A stretch of DNA of 32,537 nucleotides from a candidate division KSB1 bacterium (GCA_022566355.1 JADFJB010000047.1:1-32537); one strand, 5' to 3'; positions 8,061-16,357 are shown, numbered from the stretch's first letter. Notes: generated by a model not told the origin, from the sequence alone. Numbers and translations are program-made.

Positions 8061-9332
8061 ATGCTAAAATTAATTTACAAACCTACCCTAAAACAAATCC
8101 TCCTAATACTTTTTATATTCACTCTTCATTCGGAACTATTGTCTCAAAATAAGAAGGGGTCTTCAATTTCATTTGTTGATAAATGCGGTTACTGTAACCC
8201 AATACTGGCCAAACAACAACTGGCAATGTTAGGAGATCATTGGGGCTATGGTTACGACAGTCTCCTGGTTGATCTCGATCGCTGGGCTCAAAGTCCTTTT
8301 GTGAGGATAGATTCCCTGGGTGCAAGTGTGCAGAACCGGCCGATATGGCAGTTAACCATCACATCTGATAATCAACCGAATGATTCACGGCAGATAGTCT
8401 TTATTCATGCCCGCACCCACCCTGGTGAAGTCCAGGGATGGTGGGTTACAAATGAAGTAATAACCCTGCTTCTTTCCGAAGATGATTTCGCCCGGTTTGT
8501 CCGTGCAAATTGTATTTTTTACATCATTCCAATGTACAATCCGGATGGCGTCGAGCTGGAATTCCCGCGGGAAAATGCAAATGGAATCGACATTGAAAGC
8601 AACTGGGATAAAAATCCTGTTGAAGCGGAAGTGGCTGTTTTGCGGGAACGGTTTACGGAATTGATGTTCTCGGGATCTCCCATAGAGGCTGCATTAAATA
8701 TGCACTCGGCAGTCGCATGTCAGCGTTTTTTTGTGTATCATGATGCTGCTGGTACATCGTCAACTTTTACATTACTGGAACAGAATTTCATTGGCGGCGT
8801 GCGGTCTTATTTTGAAGAAGGCATCCAACCCTGGTATTATTTTATAAGCTGGAAAAACGGCACACCGCCCTACTACCCGGAAAGTTGGTTTTGGAACTAT
8901 TTTGGTGAACAGGTCATGGCCTTAACTTACGAAGACATGAATTGTACTGCTGCGGGAGATTATCATCAAACCGCATTTGCGTTATTACACGGAGTACTAG
9001 ATTATTTAGGCCTGGTAACCACGGTAGCTTTTGGAGAATATTCCGGGGTAGAGAGTTATACGCTTCGACAAAATTATCCCAATCCTCTCCGTTTAACACA
9101 AAACTCGCAACGATCAACCATTATCCAATATGAATTGGGAACTTCGCAAAATATAAAGCTTTCGCTGTACGATATATTGGGCCGCCAGGTTAAGATTTTA
9201 GATGAAGGATTTCGTTCGGCAAATGTTCATCGCGTGTATTTTGATGCCACCCATCTTTCGAACGGGACCTATTTCTACCGGTTAGAAACAAAGCAGGGAA
9301 CACAGATAAAGCGACTGACAGTAATGAAATAA
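8061..9332 (+). CDS. Secreted M14-type zinc peptidase with C-terminal sorting domain
   Basis: Residues 1–29 (from the ATG at 8061) are a signal peptide with a long hydrophobic stretch ending ELLSQ. The M14 zinc ligands are H120 and E123 in RTHPGEVQG and H215 in LNMHSAVAC. E in TYEDMNC is the likely catalytic glutamate. The usual DLNRN motif is altered to IESNWDKN. The last ~85 residues, from SYTLRQNYPNPLR through YDILGRQV to FYRLETKQGTQIKRLTVMK, are a type-A Por/type IX secretion sorting domain, so the enzyme is probably exported across the outer membrane and surface-attached or released. A TTG at 8040 could add seven residues. It is not closely similar to the M14 enzyme at 1368–3002, which has no sorting tail. 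Confidence 0.88.
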   Translation: MLKLIYKPTLKQILLILFIFTLHSELLSQNKKGSSISFVDKCGYCNPILAKQQLAMLGDHWGYGYDSLLVDLDRWAQSPFVRIDSLGASVQNRPIWQLTITSDNQPNDSRQIVFIHARTHPGEVQGWWVTNEVITLLLSEDDFARFVRANCIFYIIPMYNPDGVELEFPRENANGIDIESNWDKNPVEAEVAVLRERFTELMFSGSPIEAALNMHSAVACQRFFVYHDAAGTSSTFTLLEQNFIGGVRSYFEEGIQPWYYFISWKNGTPPYYPESWFWNYFGEQVMALTYEDMNCTAAGDYHQTAFALLHGVLDYLGLVTTVAFGEYSGVESYTLRQNYPNPLRLTQNSQRSTIIQYELGTSQNIKLSLYDILGRQVKILDEGFRSANVHRVYFDATHLSNGTYFYRLETKQGTQIKRLTVMK

Positions 9333-9550
9333 GTAGGGTTTAAAAAGAGAATTTGACGGGTTGTGTATTCGGAGGAGAATAGATTAAACATCGAATTGTT
9401 TCTTTCTTACCCAGGTATTCGCTGCTTATTAGGTCGAATTCTTTATTCTAGAGATAATTCTTGGTACCCTCTAACGGTGAATATTAACAGGATTTAAACG
9501 TTGTTAAATGTTCAAACCCTGAAAATCGTCCTCCGCGTTTAAATTTCTAG

Positions 9551-10433
9551 TTAAGTATTTATTATACGAAAAACGATAAAATACCTAATTTCAACCTCCA
9601 TTTTTTTAAAGTAATCCAAAGCCCAATCTGGAGTTTTAAATTTTTTTATTCTTGTCCATATTGTCGAAACACTTTTTGTTTCTTCATCAATATTTAAATT
9701 TTTAATATCTGGTATTTCTTTTCCATATCTTTCGAGCCACCAATGACCTTTAAGTTTATTTTTATCAATAAACTTATAAATTGCATAACCCTTTAAATTA
9801 TAATTAAACCATTTAAATCGCATGGAGCCAATTATCACCAACTTTTTGCCAATCGTAATATACAGCATTTAGTTGACTATTTGAACCATAGCTATAAGGT
9901 GCAATTATTTTATTATTAATTATTTTTATATAAATGTGGCTTTGACTTTCTTTATTTAGCCAAGCACCTTCTAAGTTAGAAATATCAAGATCCAATCTTC
10001 TTCCATTAACATCCTGTGTTTTAATACCTGAATTTTTGAAAGTTGTTATTATTTGTTGTTACATTTCATTTGTATTCAATAGAGTTTTGTTAATTTCTAA
10101 AATATCAGTCTCTTTTTTTCTAAGATTTTTTTCTGGCTTTTTCTTTATTTCTATTTCTATTTGTTCACTTGTTTTCTCTAGGAAAGCATTAAAGGCAGGC
10201 CAACATTTTTCAAACCTTTGATTAATTATTTCACCTGTAGAAGGATATTCGAGATTGATATTAATTGATTTTACAAGTTTTAATGTATCAATCTTGTTTG
10301 ATGATAAAGACTGGAATTGTGATAATGGACCATCTAAATGTGATTTTTCGATTCCAGATAAATATGGTATAACTTGACTTGTTTTTGTGTTCTTAGATAG
10401 GGCTCCTGCTTCAAAAAGTAACCATGAAGAATT
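9551..10433 (-). pseudogene. Remnant of a TIR-domain effector, truncated and broken
   Basis: Read on the minus strand from 10433, the frame begins SSWLLFEAGALSKNTKTS, then VIPYLSGIEKS and LDGPLSQFQSL, then ends a first block in RFEKCWPAFNAFLEKTSE. That is the C-terminal half of the bacterial TIR-like fold ('W..FEAGALSK ... LxGPLxQFQ ... W'). The N-terminal half is missing. An in-frame TAA lies at 10059–10061. The frame then resumes with LDISNLEGAWLNKESQSHI and NAVYYDWQKVGDNWL. A frameshift near 9820–9840 moves it to RFKWFNYNLKGYAIY and KLKGHWWLERYG, ending at 9551. The last part looks like a beta-rich accessory domain. Three independent lesions make this a dead gene. TIR proteins of this kind are often NAD-consuming antiphage effectors; that role for the ancestor is inference. 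Confidence 0.75.
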
Positions 10434-10437
10434 TTAA

Positions 10438-10521
10438 TTAAATGGAGTAATAACTAAAAATCTAACAGGTGGAATCGAGGCATGGGCAAACAAAATTGAT
10501 AAAAACATGCCAAGTTATTGA
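10438..10521 (+). pseudogene. C-terminal fragment of a rhodanese domain
   Basis: The + strand reads NLTGGIEAWANKIDKNMPSY followed by TGA at 10519–10521. 'N..GGI.AW....D..MP.Y-stop' is the characteristic end of rhodanese domains, particularly those at the C-terminus of MoeB/ThiF-type adenylyltransferases. A stop codon at 10435–10437 closes the frame upstream, so only about 27 codons remain. It abuts the broken 5' end of the TIR remnant, marking a deletion or insertion junction near 10434. Confidence 0.65.
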
Positions 10522-10781
10522 ATGCCTAAATTGTTTTTTTCAAATGAATTAGCAAAACCCTAAATCCTAATTACTTATTTTAAATGTTCGTCTTCAGTCT
10601 ATAGCCTTAGAGACTGTGTGGAAGCGTTAGCAAAATGGCTTAACACGGTTATTGCTGAATCTCCTAAAGCCAGAGTACGTCATTCATGAGATGCTTCGGA
10701 ATGAAGTCAATTGGATGTATTGTATTTCCAACAAAATTTGAGTTAGCATACATCTGTTTTCTTGATGTCAAAATTAAATTA
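10522..10781. other. Non-coding stretch, nothing recognised
   Basis: About 260 bases between the rhodanese fragment and the promoter of the phosphatase gene. Neither strand gives a convincing frame or repeat. It may be more decayed coding sequence, but I cannot place it. Confidence 0.4.
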
Positions 10782-10810
10782 TTGACATAATAATGTGGTC
10801 CATATATATT
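10782..10810 (+). promoter_or_regulatory. Housekeeping-type promoter of the first SpoIIE phosphatase
   Basis: A consensus TTGACA (10782–10787) is followed by a 17-base spacer and TATATT (10805–10810). Transcription would begin near 10817, 35 bases before the ATG at 10852. A GTG at 10795 lies inside the spacer, which excludes it as the start codon for this promoter. Confidence 0.65.
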
Positions 10811-10851
10811 ACCAACTTAAGGTAAGTTATTTCCCAATACGAATTCTAATT

Positions 10852-12135
10852 ATGTCAGACGAAGATCAACATATCCTGGAAGAAAACCGACGGCTTAGGA
10901 GAGCCGTCGAGGAACTTACAACGCTTAACGAATTAACCAGTGCAATTGCAGCTCTCCAGGATCCCCAGGAGATCATGGATACAATTATTCGCCTGTCTCT
11001 TAAATCCATTCATGCGCAGCAAGGGGTGATTACCCTAATTGATTTCACAGAAAAGCAGGAGATGAAAACTCTCATAAGAGCAAATGTTAGCTCTGGTATG
11101 CAGGATAAATTTCACCTGGATCAGAATCTGCTTGGCTGGATGCATATTAATAGAAAACCGCTTATGATGAATGATCCATCAAAAGATGAAAGGTTTAAAG
11201 GTGTAAAATGGGATGAGTCCATTCATTCGTTGCTTTGTGTGCCAATGCAGGTTAAAGCGGAGCTAATCGGGGTACTTACAATTTACAATAAGAAGGGAGA
11301 TCAGGATTTTATTGAGGGAGATCAACGGTTACTTGCAATCATCGCGGGACAGTCTGCGCAGGTTGTCGAGAATGCGAGACTTTACGAGGAAGAAAAAGAA
11401 TATTTTAAGATGCAGGATGAAGTAAAGGTCGCCTCTCAAATCCAAAATGGCCTGCTGCCTAAATTCGCTCCTCAAATTGAAGGATATGATTTAGCCGGAA
11501 TAAGCATTCCAGCTCAAGCCGTTGGCGGTGATTATTTTGATTTTATCGAAATTGAAGGCAATAAATTAGGTGTTTGTCTTGGAGATGTAACCGGAAAAGG
11601 AATGCCTGCAGCGTTGCTAATGGCTAACCTCCAGGCTACAATTCGAGGTTTTGCTCTAACAACGTCTTCCGCAAATGACTGTGTATATCGTGCCAATAAG
11701 CTTTTGGTAAAAAGCACGGATCTGGGTAAATTTGTCACATTATTCTATGGTAATTTGGATTTAAGAACTCACCTGTTTAGTTTTTCAAATGCAGGACATG
11801 ATAGCCCTTTTCTGGTTTCGAAAAGTGAAGGAGTTTCTCGTCTAAATACCGGTGGAACAGTCTTAGGATTTATGGCGGAATCGCAATACCTGGAAGAAAC
11901 CGTTACTTTCAAACCAGGTGATAGTCTTGTCATTTATTCCGATGGTATTACCGAAGCGTTGAACTCTTTTGAAGAAGAATTTGGCGAGGATAGAGTATTA
12001 CAAATAGTACAAAATAACAGGGATAAATCGGCAACTGAACTGATCGAGAAAATTCTCGCGGCAGTAAATGGATTTTCTGAAGGAGCGCCACGAATGGATG
12101 ATATGACTTTAGTGGTAGTGAAGCGAAAGGACTAA
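10852..12135 (+). CDS. GAF–SpoIIE (PP2C-type) phosphatase, RsbU/RsbP-like
   Basis: This regulatory phosphatase would dephosphorylate a STAS-domain anti-anti-sigma protein. From the ATG at 10852 it has 427 residues: a short coiled coil (EENRRLRRAVEELTTLNE), a GAF sensor domain (about 30–180), a linker helix, and a SpoIIE/PP2C catalytic domain (about 200–427). The Mn-binding acidic motifs are present: GGDYFDF, GDVTGKGMPAALL, YSDGITEAL and MDDMTLVVV. No membrane segment, so the signal is cytosolic. The start is fixed by the promoter at 10782–10810. It is separated by 250 bases from the next gene, which has its own promoter. It shares its whole architecture with the gene at 12759, consistent with duplication followed by different GAF inputs. 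Confidence 0.9.
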   Translation: MSDEDQHILEENRRLRRAVEELTTLNELTSAIAALQDPQEIMDTIIRLSLKSIHAQQGVITLIDFTEKQEMKTLIRANVSSGMQDKFHLDQNLLGWMHINRKPLMMNDPSKDERFKGVKWDESIHSLLCVPMQVKAELIGVLTIYNKKGDQDFIEGDQRLLAIIAGQSAQVVENARLYEEEKEYFKMQDEVKVASQIQNGLLPKFAPQIEGYDLAGISIPAQAVGGDYFDFIEIEGNKLGVCLGDVTGKGMPAALLMANLQATIRGFALTTSSANDCVYRANKLLVKSTDLGKFVTLFYGNLDLRTHLFSFSNAGHDSPFLVSKSEGVSRLNTGGTVLGFMAESQYLEETVTFKPGDSLVIYSDGITEALNSFEEEFGEDRVLQIVQNNRDKSATELIEKILAAVNGFSEGAPRMDDMTLVVVKRKD

Positions 12136-12254
12136 ATATTCTATTTACAATTTCAAATAGATCTAATTGTTAAATTAAGAATTCCATTTTTTAAAAAAAC
12201 CTCAATATTTATTGGTTTTAAATTTTCATTTTGTACTTAAACGACAAGAAACTC

Positions 12255-12282
12255 TTGACATTTTGGTTGGTTATGTTATTCT
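12255..12282 (+). promoter_or_regulatory. Putative promoter of the STAS–phosphatase–kinase operon
   Basis: TTGACA (12255–12260), a 16-base spacer and TATTCT (12277–12282) lie about 100 bases before the STAS gene start at 12387. Its presence suggests the downstream four genes can be expressed separately from the first phosphatase. Confidence 0.5.
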
Positions 12283-12386
12283 GTAACCCATTAGAGATTT
12301 GCAATCAAATTACCATTCAATGCATAATTTAGCAACTTAATCAATCGATTAATGTATTTAAAAGAAACTAATGATTTGGAGGAAAT

Positions 12387-12725
12387 ATGAAATTCAAAAC
12401 GGAAATGAGAGGGGACATTGCGATTATCAAAATAAGTGGCGATCTTCTTGGCGGACCACCCACATCTGAGGTTTTACCCGCCGAAACCAAAAAACTCATT
12501 GAAGAGGGAATTAAAAAAGTTATCGTAGATTTGGAAAATGTTAAGCGTATGAACAGCACCGGGTTAGGAGTTCTAATTAGGTGCTACACTTCCATTAAAA
12601 GCAATGATGGGGAATTTAAGCTTGTTTGCCTGAATGAAACAATTCGTGGTATTTTGGTCATGACTAAACTGGAATCGGTTTTTGACACTTATCGAACTCT
12701 TGAAGGTGCGGTTCGTAATTTCTAA
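12387..12725 (+). CDS. STAS-domain anti-anti-sigma factor (SpoIIAA/RsbV-like)
   Basis: The protein is the phosphorylatable switch that binds and sequesters an anti-sigma kinase when unphosphorylated. It is a 112-residue single STAS domain: MKFKTEMRGDIAIIKISGDL, then KKVIVDLENVKRMNSTGLGV. The residue at the SpoIIAA Ser58 position is T58 in NSTGLG, a phosphorylatable threonine as in some RsbR-type proteins. GGAGG is well placed before the ATG. It is the first gene of a run with a GAF–SpoIIE phosphatase (33 bases downstream), an RsbW-like ATPase and a second STAS protein. Confidence 0.92.
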   Translation: MKFKTEMRGDIAIIKISGDLLGGPPTSEVLPAETKKLIEEGIKKVIVDLENVKRMNSTGLGVLIRCYTSIKSNDGEFKLVCLNETIRGILVMTKLESVFDTYRTLEGAVRNF

Positions 12726-12758
12726 ATAATATAGTTCAGTTAATCAAGCAGTATTAGG

Positions 12759-14060
12759 ATGGTCAATAATTCCGGAAATGATCCAAGGGTAGCTCAACTT
12801 GAAAATGAGGTCGAACGCTTAAAGTCTGCCATTCAAGAATTAACGGTTCTTAATGATTTAGCAATAACAGCCAGCAGTTCATTAGAAGTAAACCAGGTAC
12901 TGGATATCATTGTTGAAAAATCAATTAAAGCAACCAAGGGGGAACAAGGATCGATTCTTCTCTTAACCGAGCAAGAGGACTCGCCTTTAAAGACATTAAT
13001 TCGCCAACAGGATCGCAGTCGTCTATTGACCTATAAAATCGGCACCAACATTACAGGTTGGGTCCTAAAACATCAGCAGCCTCTCATTATCGATGATTTG
13101 TCCACCGATGAAAGGTTTAATACTACTGAACAAGAACGCCAGGAAATTCGATCGGTATTATGTGTACCCATTCGTTTTCGAGCCAAGTTACTTGGCATTA
13201 TCATGGTCACAAATAAAAAAACATTCGAGCCTTTTAGTAAGGGAGATTTGAGATTGATTTCCATCATTGCGGCTCAATCCGGGCAATTGATTCGAAATTC
13301 TCAGCTGCAGCAAGAAACTCTCGAGAAAAAACGGATGGAGCAAGAGCTCGTAATGGCTCGCAACATTCAAAAGGGGTTGTTGCCATTTAAACAACCTGAA
13401 CTCGATGGCCTTGAGATCGCCAGCCATTTCATTGCTGCTGACGAGGTAAGCGGAGATTATTTCGATTATTTTGACCTGGGCGAAAATAGAATTGGAATTG
13501 TTATGGCTGATGTTTCGGGGCATGGAGCATCTTCGGCATTGGTAATGACAATGATTAAAGGAATTCTACAGGCGCTTAAGCGAAGTTATGTCTCAACCGA
13601 TGGCGTCCTGCATGAGTTGAATTTGATTTTGGATCAAACCATTCCAAAAGATATGTTTGTGACGATGATGTATTTGGATTTCGACTCCAATAAAAAAATA
13701 ATGCGTTATTCAAACGCAGGCCATAATCCATTCATACTATACAAAAGTGATTCCAAGAGTTGTGAATTAGTTCAATTTCGATCTCCGGCACTAAGCTTAT
13801 CAAAAGTGGCGGTTTACGAGGAAAAGGAAATTTCTCTCAATCCTGGCGATGTTATTGTCGTATACACGGATGGTGTTACCGAAGCATTTAATGAAAACAA
13901 AGAGATGTTTGAAGAAACCAGACTAGTCCAGGCTATAGAAGAAGTCGCTCAAGAAAAGGCGGGAGCCATTATTGAAAACTTAAAGAAAAGGTTGCAAGAA
14001 TTTATCGGGAATGCCAAGCAAAGTGATGATATTGCCATCATTACGATCAAAGTTAATTGA
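12759..14060 (+). CDS. Second GAF–SpoIIE (PP2C-type) phosphatase
   Basis: A 433-residue paralogue of the protein at 10852. Order: N-terminal coiled coil (VAQLENEVERLKSAIQELTV), GAF domain (about 40–190), helical linker with MARNIQKGLLPF, and SpoIIE catalytic domain (about 215–433). The metal-binding motifs are SGDYFDY, ADVSGHGASSAL, YTDGVTEAF and SDDIAIITI. It is cytosolic. The probable substrates are the STAS proteins encoded on each side. Its stop overlaps the ATPase start (TTGA), indicating translational coupling and a tight functional link with the kinase it opposes. Confidence 0.92.
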   Translation: MVNNSGNDPRVAQLENEVERLKSAIQELTVLNDLAITASSSLEVNQVLDIIVEKSIKATKGEQGSILLLTEQEDSPLKTLIRQQDRSRLLTYKIGTNITGWVLKHQQPLIIDDLSTDERFNTTEQERQEIRSVLCVPIRFRAKLLGIIMVTNKKTFEPFSKGDLRLISIIAAQSGQLIRNSQLQQETLEKKRMEQELVMARNIQKGLLPFKQPELDGLEIASHFIAADEVSGDYFDYFDLGENRIGIVMADVSGHGASSALVMTMIKGILQALKRSYVSTDGVLHELNLILDQTIPKDMFVTMMYLDFDSNKKIMRYSNAGHNPFILYKSDSKSCELVQFRSPALSLSKVAVYEEKEISLNPGDVIVVYTDGVTEAFNENKEMFEETRLVQAIEEVAQEKAGAIIENLKKRLQEFIGNAKQSDDIAIITIKVN

Positions 14061-14506
14061 ACAAACAAGATCGGGCCAAATACCCTGTATTCATGAAAAA
14101 AAGATTTAAAAGACAATTTGCGTCTTTGAATAAAGTTTTTGATTTTGTTAATATATTTATTCAGAAAAATAGCATTGACAAATCGGTTTCATTTACTCTT
14201 AATCTTGCCATTGAAGAATTATTTACAAATATGGTAAAATATAGCAGAGAAAGTATAAGCGATATTTCTATTGATCTTGCCAAAAAAAATAGTACCCTCA
14301 TAGTAACATTAATTGATTTTGATGTCGAACCATTTGATTTGACCAAGTCCAAAGAAGTGGATATCAAAGCTCATTTGAAAGATCGCAGGGTTGGTGGATT
14401 GGGGATTCACCTGGTAAAGAAAATGGTTGACAAAATTGATTATGAGTATAAAAACAGGGAAAGTAAAATCACATTTATAATGAGTTTGGAGAATAACATT
14501 GTTTGA
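14057..14506 (+). CDS. RsbW/SpoIIAB-like anti-sigma kinase (HATPase_c)
   Basis: This protein would bind a sigma factor or other partner and phosphorylate the STAS proteins. It has 149 residues with a GHKL ATPase fold. The N box is AIEELFTNMVKYS (E53, N58), followed by an acidic strand LIDFDVEPFDL and a glycine-rich lid RRVGGLGIHLVKKM (about 110–122). Start: TTG at 14057 overlaps the phosphatase stop by four bases; an ATG at 14093 would remove 12 residues. It overlaps the next STAS gene by eight bases. No classical sigma-B-type gene is adjacent, so its target is unknown. Confidence 0.9.
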   Translation: MNKQDRAKYPVFMKKRFKRQFASLNKVFDFVNIFIQKNSIDKSVSFTLNLAIEELFTNMVKYSRESISDISIDLAKKNSTLIVTLIDFDVEPFDLTKSKEVDIKAHLKDRRVGGLGIHLVKKMVDKIDYEYKNRESKITFIMSLENNIV

Positions 14507-14783
14507 AGCGGAAAAGAGTGATTCAGGTGAGATTCTTCTTGTAGGAAGATTCGATGCCTCTCAAGTAGAAGGAGCCATCAAAGTATTCGATACAATTATG
14601 GAATCTTGTAACATTAACTTTAGCGACTTAGACTATATTTCCAGTGCTGGACTGGGCATTTTACTCAAAACACAAAAACGATTAAGTGAATCCGGTGAAA
14701 AACTAAAATTGACCCATATGAATAAACACATTAAAGATGTCTTTCAGTACGCCGGATTCGATACGATTTTCGAAATTGAATAA
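14499..14783 (+). CDS. Second STAS-domain anti-anti-sigma factor
   Basis: A 94-residue STAS domain with the switch loop DLDYISSAGLGILLKTQ; S48 or S49 is the likely phosphorylation site. It ends in FQYAGFDTIFEIE, typical of the family. The TTG start at 14499 overlaps the kinase gene by eight bases, so the two are almost certainly co-translated. It differs in sequence and in switch residue from the STAS protein at 12387, which suggests that each phosphatase has its own STAS partner converging on one kinase. Confidence 0.9.
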   Translation: MFEAEKSDSGEILLVGRFDASQVEGAIKVFDTIMESCNINFSDLDYISSAGLGILLKTQKRLSESGEKLKLTHMNKHIKDVFQYAGFDTIFEIE

Positions 14784-14918
14784 GAAGAATCTTAGTTTTC
14801 GTTCAGGCACTAGTTATTTTCACCTATAAATATATTTCCCAAATATTTTTTTTATTGCTTTTTCTTTCCTTATTCCTTACAATAGTGGAATAATTTTCAG
14901 TAAAATTTCAAACTCAAC

Positions 14919-14946
14919 CAACTTTTTTTTATTTCAATTGTAATTC
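14919..14946 (+). promoter_or_regulatory. ECF-type promoter, copy A (sigma factor gene)
   Basis: CAACTTTTTTTT from 14919, with the core AAC at 14920–14922, is followed after 16 bases by TGTA inside AATTGTAATTC (14936–14946). The same two boxes at identical spacing precede the genes at 16377 and 17341. AAC–16 nt–xGTA is the geometry known for ECF promoters such as Bacillus sigma-W (TGAAAC, 16 nt, CGTA). The predicted start of transcription is at or within a few bases of the ATG at 14950. Confidence 0.7.
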
Positions 14947-14949
14947 ACT

Positions 14950-15492
14950 ATGAAAGAACTAGATGATGCGACTCTCATAAGGCAAACACTAGAGGGTCAG
15001 GAGAAACCTTTTGAGATCTTGATTGATCGCTATCAGAAGGTGATTTACAATGTGGCTTTACGAATGCTGAATGATGTCCAGGATGCAGAGGATATAGCCC
15101 AGACGGTTTTTATCAAAGTGTATCAGAATTTGAGAACCTTTGATTTTAAACATAAATTTTTTAACTGGATTTACAGAATGGCAATCAATGAATCATTAAA
15201 TCTTGGAGAGCAACGCAGACGATTTGAAGGGTTGGAAGTCGATTATGCGTCAGAAGACCATTCGCCTGAAAAGAATTATGAAAGCCTTGAATTGTCCAAC
15301 CAGGTTGGATCTTCTTTGATGGGCATTGAACCGGAATATCGAATACTCATTATTCTTAAACATTTGCAAGAGTTGTCCTATGGCGAGATCAGTTATATTC
15401 TTGAAATGTCCGAGAAAAAGGTAAAATCGAGACTATTTACTGCCAGGCATTTGTTAAAAGATGTTTTGGTTAAGCAAGGAATTAAAAAATGA
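14950..15492 (+). CDS. ECF-family RNA polymerase sigma factor
   Basis: A 180-residue sigma factor with two domains. Region 2 (about 15–90) includes IDRYQKVIYNVALRML, the polymerase-binding DAEDIAQTVFIKVYQ and FFNWIYRMAINESLN. Region 4 (about 125–175) includes EYRILIILKHLQELSYGEIS and a helix-turn-helix with MSEKKVKSRLFTARHLL. Length and layout are normal for RpoE-like ECF factors. The ATG lies only three bases after the promoter-like AATTGTAATTC and lacks a Shine–Dalgarno site, so the message may be leaderless. Its stop overlaps the anti-sigma start by four bases. It probably transcribes its own gene and the two membrane-anchored protein genes downstream. Confidence 0.93.
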   Translation: MKELDDATLIRQTLEGQEKPFEILIDRYQKVIYNVALRMLNDVQDAEDIAQTVFIKVYQNLRTFDFKHKFFNWIYRMAINESLNLGEQRRRFEGLEVDYASEDHSPEKNYESLELSNQVGSSLMGIEPEYRILIILKHLQELSYGEISYILEMSEKKVKSRLFTARHLLKDVLVKQGIKK

Positions 15493-16271
15493 TAGATGAT
15501 AAATATCTTCAGCTTATTCATCAGGAAATTGATGGCGAAAATTCTTCGGAAGAAAGTGAAGCCGTGCAGAAATACATGTTGAAAAATGAAGAAGCTAAAA
15601 CGCTCTATTCGGATTTAAACGGTCTTTCTAATTTGCTTAATCAAGTCGATGCAAAAGATCCTTCACCCAATCTTAAGAAAAATATCTTAAATTCAATTCA
15701 ACCTTATAAGAGTTCATCTAGAGAAAAAACGCCAGTAATTGGAGGGCTTATTCAAAACATTAAATCAGTTTTTCAGATCAAATATGGATTTGCTTTTGCC
15801 TCCGGTTTGGCAGCGGGTCTCATTTTGTTTGTATTATTCGGAAATCAAAATCTACAAACTCCAGTAAATGAGATTTCCAATTTTTACGGCACGATGATCC
15901 CAAAAGAGGCGGATAACAATTTACAGTCCGCCTCTTTTTTTGAAATCAACCTGGACCAGGTTACCGGTAGCGTGCATGTAAAAAATGGCAAAGATGTTGT
16001 ATTACTTGAACTACAACTTAATTCATCTCAGAATATTGATGTCTATTTAGGATTTAATAAAGATGAACTTGAATTTAGTGGGTTGTCCAAAGGAGATCAT
16101 CCATCCCGGGGAGCTATTGAATATGATGCTAACCAGGTTAACCTTACAACAAAGGCTGAAAGTAGCACTTTAATCTTGTTTAAACGATTGGCTTCCGATG
16201 CAAAAATAAATTTTAGGCTTTCACAAAACGGCAATACATTGCTTGAGGAAGTAATGACAACTGGAAATTAA
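15489..16271 (+). CDS. Membrane anti-sigma factor of the ECF sigma
   Basis: A 260-residue single-pass membrane protein. The N-terminal cytoplasmic region (1–98) has the helical anti-sigma layout: YLQLIHQEIDGENSSEESEA, then LNGLSNLLNQ. It lacks the HxxxCxxC zinc motif, so it is a zinc-free type. The membrane segment is about 99–118 (YGFAFASGLAAGLILFVLFG). The C-terminal domain (about 120–260) is extracytoplasmic and beta-rich. No enzyme motif is seen there; it may sense the envelope signal. Overlap with the sigma gene (ATGA) gives stoichiometric synthesis. Assignment is from position, topology and N-terminal pattern. Confidence 0.82.
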   Translation: MIDDKYLQLIHQEIDGENSSEESEAVQKYMLKNEEAKTLYSDLNGLSNLLNQVDAKDPSPNLKKNILNSIQPYKSSSREKTPVIGGLIQNIKSVFQIKYGFAFASGLAAGLILFVLFGNQNLQTPVNEISNFYGTMIPKEADNNLQSASFFEINLDQVTGSVHVKNGKDVVLLELQLNSSQNIDVYLGFNKDELEFSGLSKGDHPSRGAIEYDANQVNLTTKAESSTLILFKRLASDAKINFRLSQNGNTLLEEVMTTGN

Positions 16272-16293
16272 AAGTAAAAAAAATGAAACCAGC

Positions 16294-16321
16294 CAACTTT
16301 TTAAAATATGAATTGTAATTC
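16294..16321 (+). promoter_or_regulatory. ECF-type promoter, copy B
   Basis: CAACTTTTT (core AAC at 16295–16297), 16 bases, then TGTA inside AATTGTAATTC (16311–16321). TGAAACC lies just upstream at 16284–16290. Spacing between the boxes is identical to the copies at 14919 and 17267. Transcription should start near 16325, giving a leader of about 50 bases before the gene at 16377. Confidence 0.7.
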
Positions 16322-16324
16322 GCA

Positions 16325-16357
16325 ATGAAAGAGTCACTTTCAAATTTAAGTCTCTAA
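16325..16357 (+). CDS. Possible 10-codon leader peptide
   Basis: Directly after promoter copy B an ATG opens a tiny frame, MKESLSNLSL-stop, ending 19 bases before the next ATG with AGGAGG between them. Its first codons (ATGAAAGA) repeat those of the sigma gene, which sits at the same distance from promoter copy A. It may be only the conserved start region of a duplicated promoter. There is no evidence of translation. Confidence 0.25.
   Translation: MKESLSNLSL

Noticed and set aside
10036-10221. 61-codon + strand hydrophobic frame
   Set aside because: It is the antisense shadow of the TIR remnant; the hydrophobicity comes from the complement of AT-rich lysine and glutamate codons.
10795-10851. 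GTG at 10795 as start of the first phosphatase
   Set aside because: It lies inside the spacer of a TTGACA–17–TATATT promoter, and the extra 19 residues do not look like part of the coiled coil. The ATG at 10852 begins the conserved sequence.
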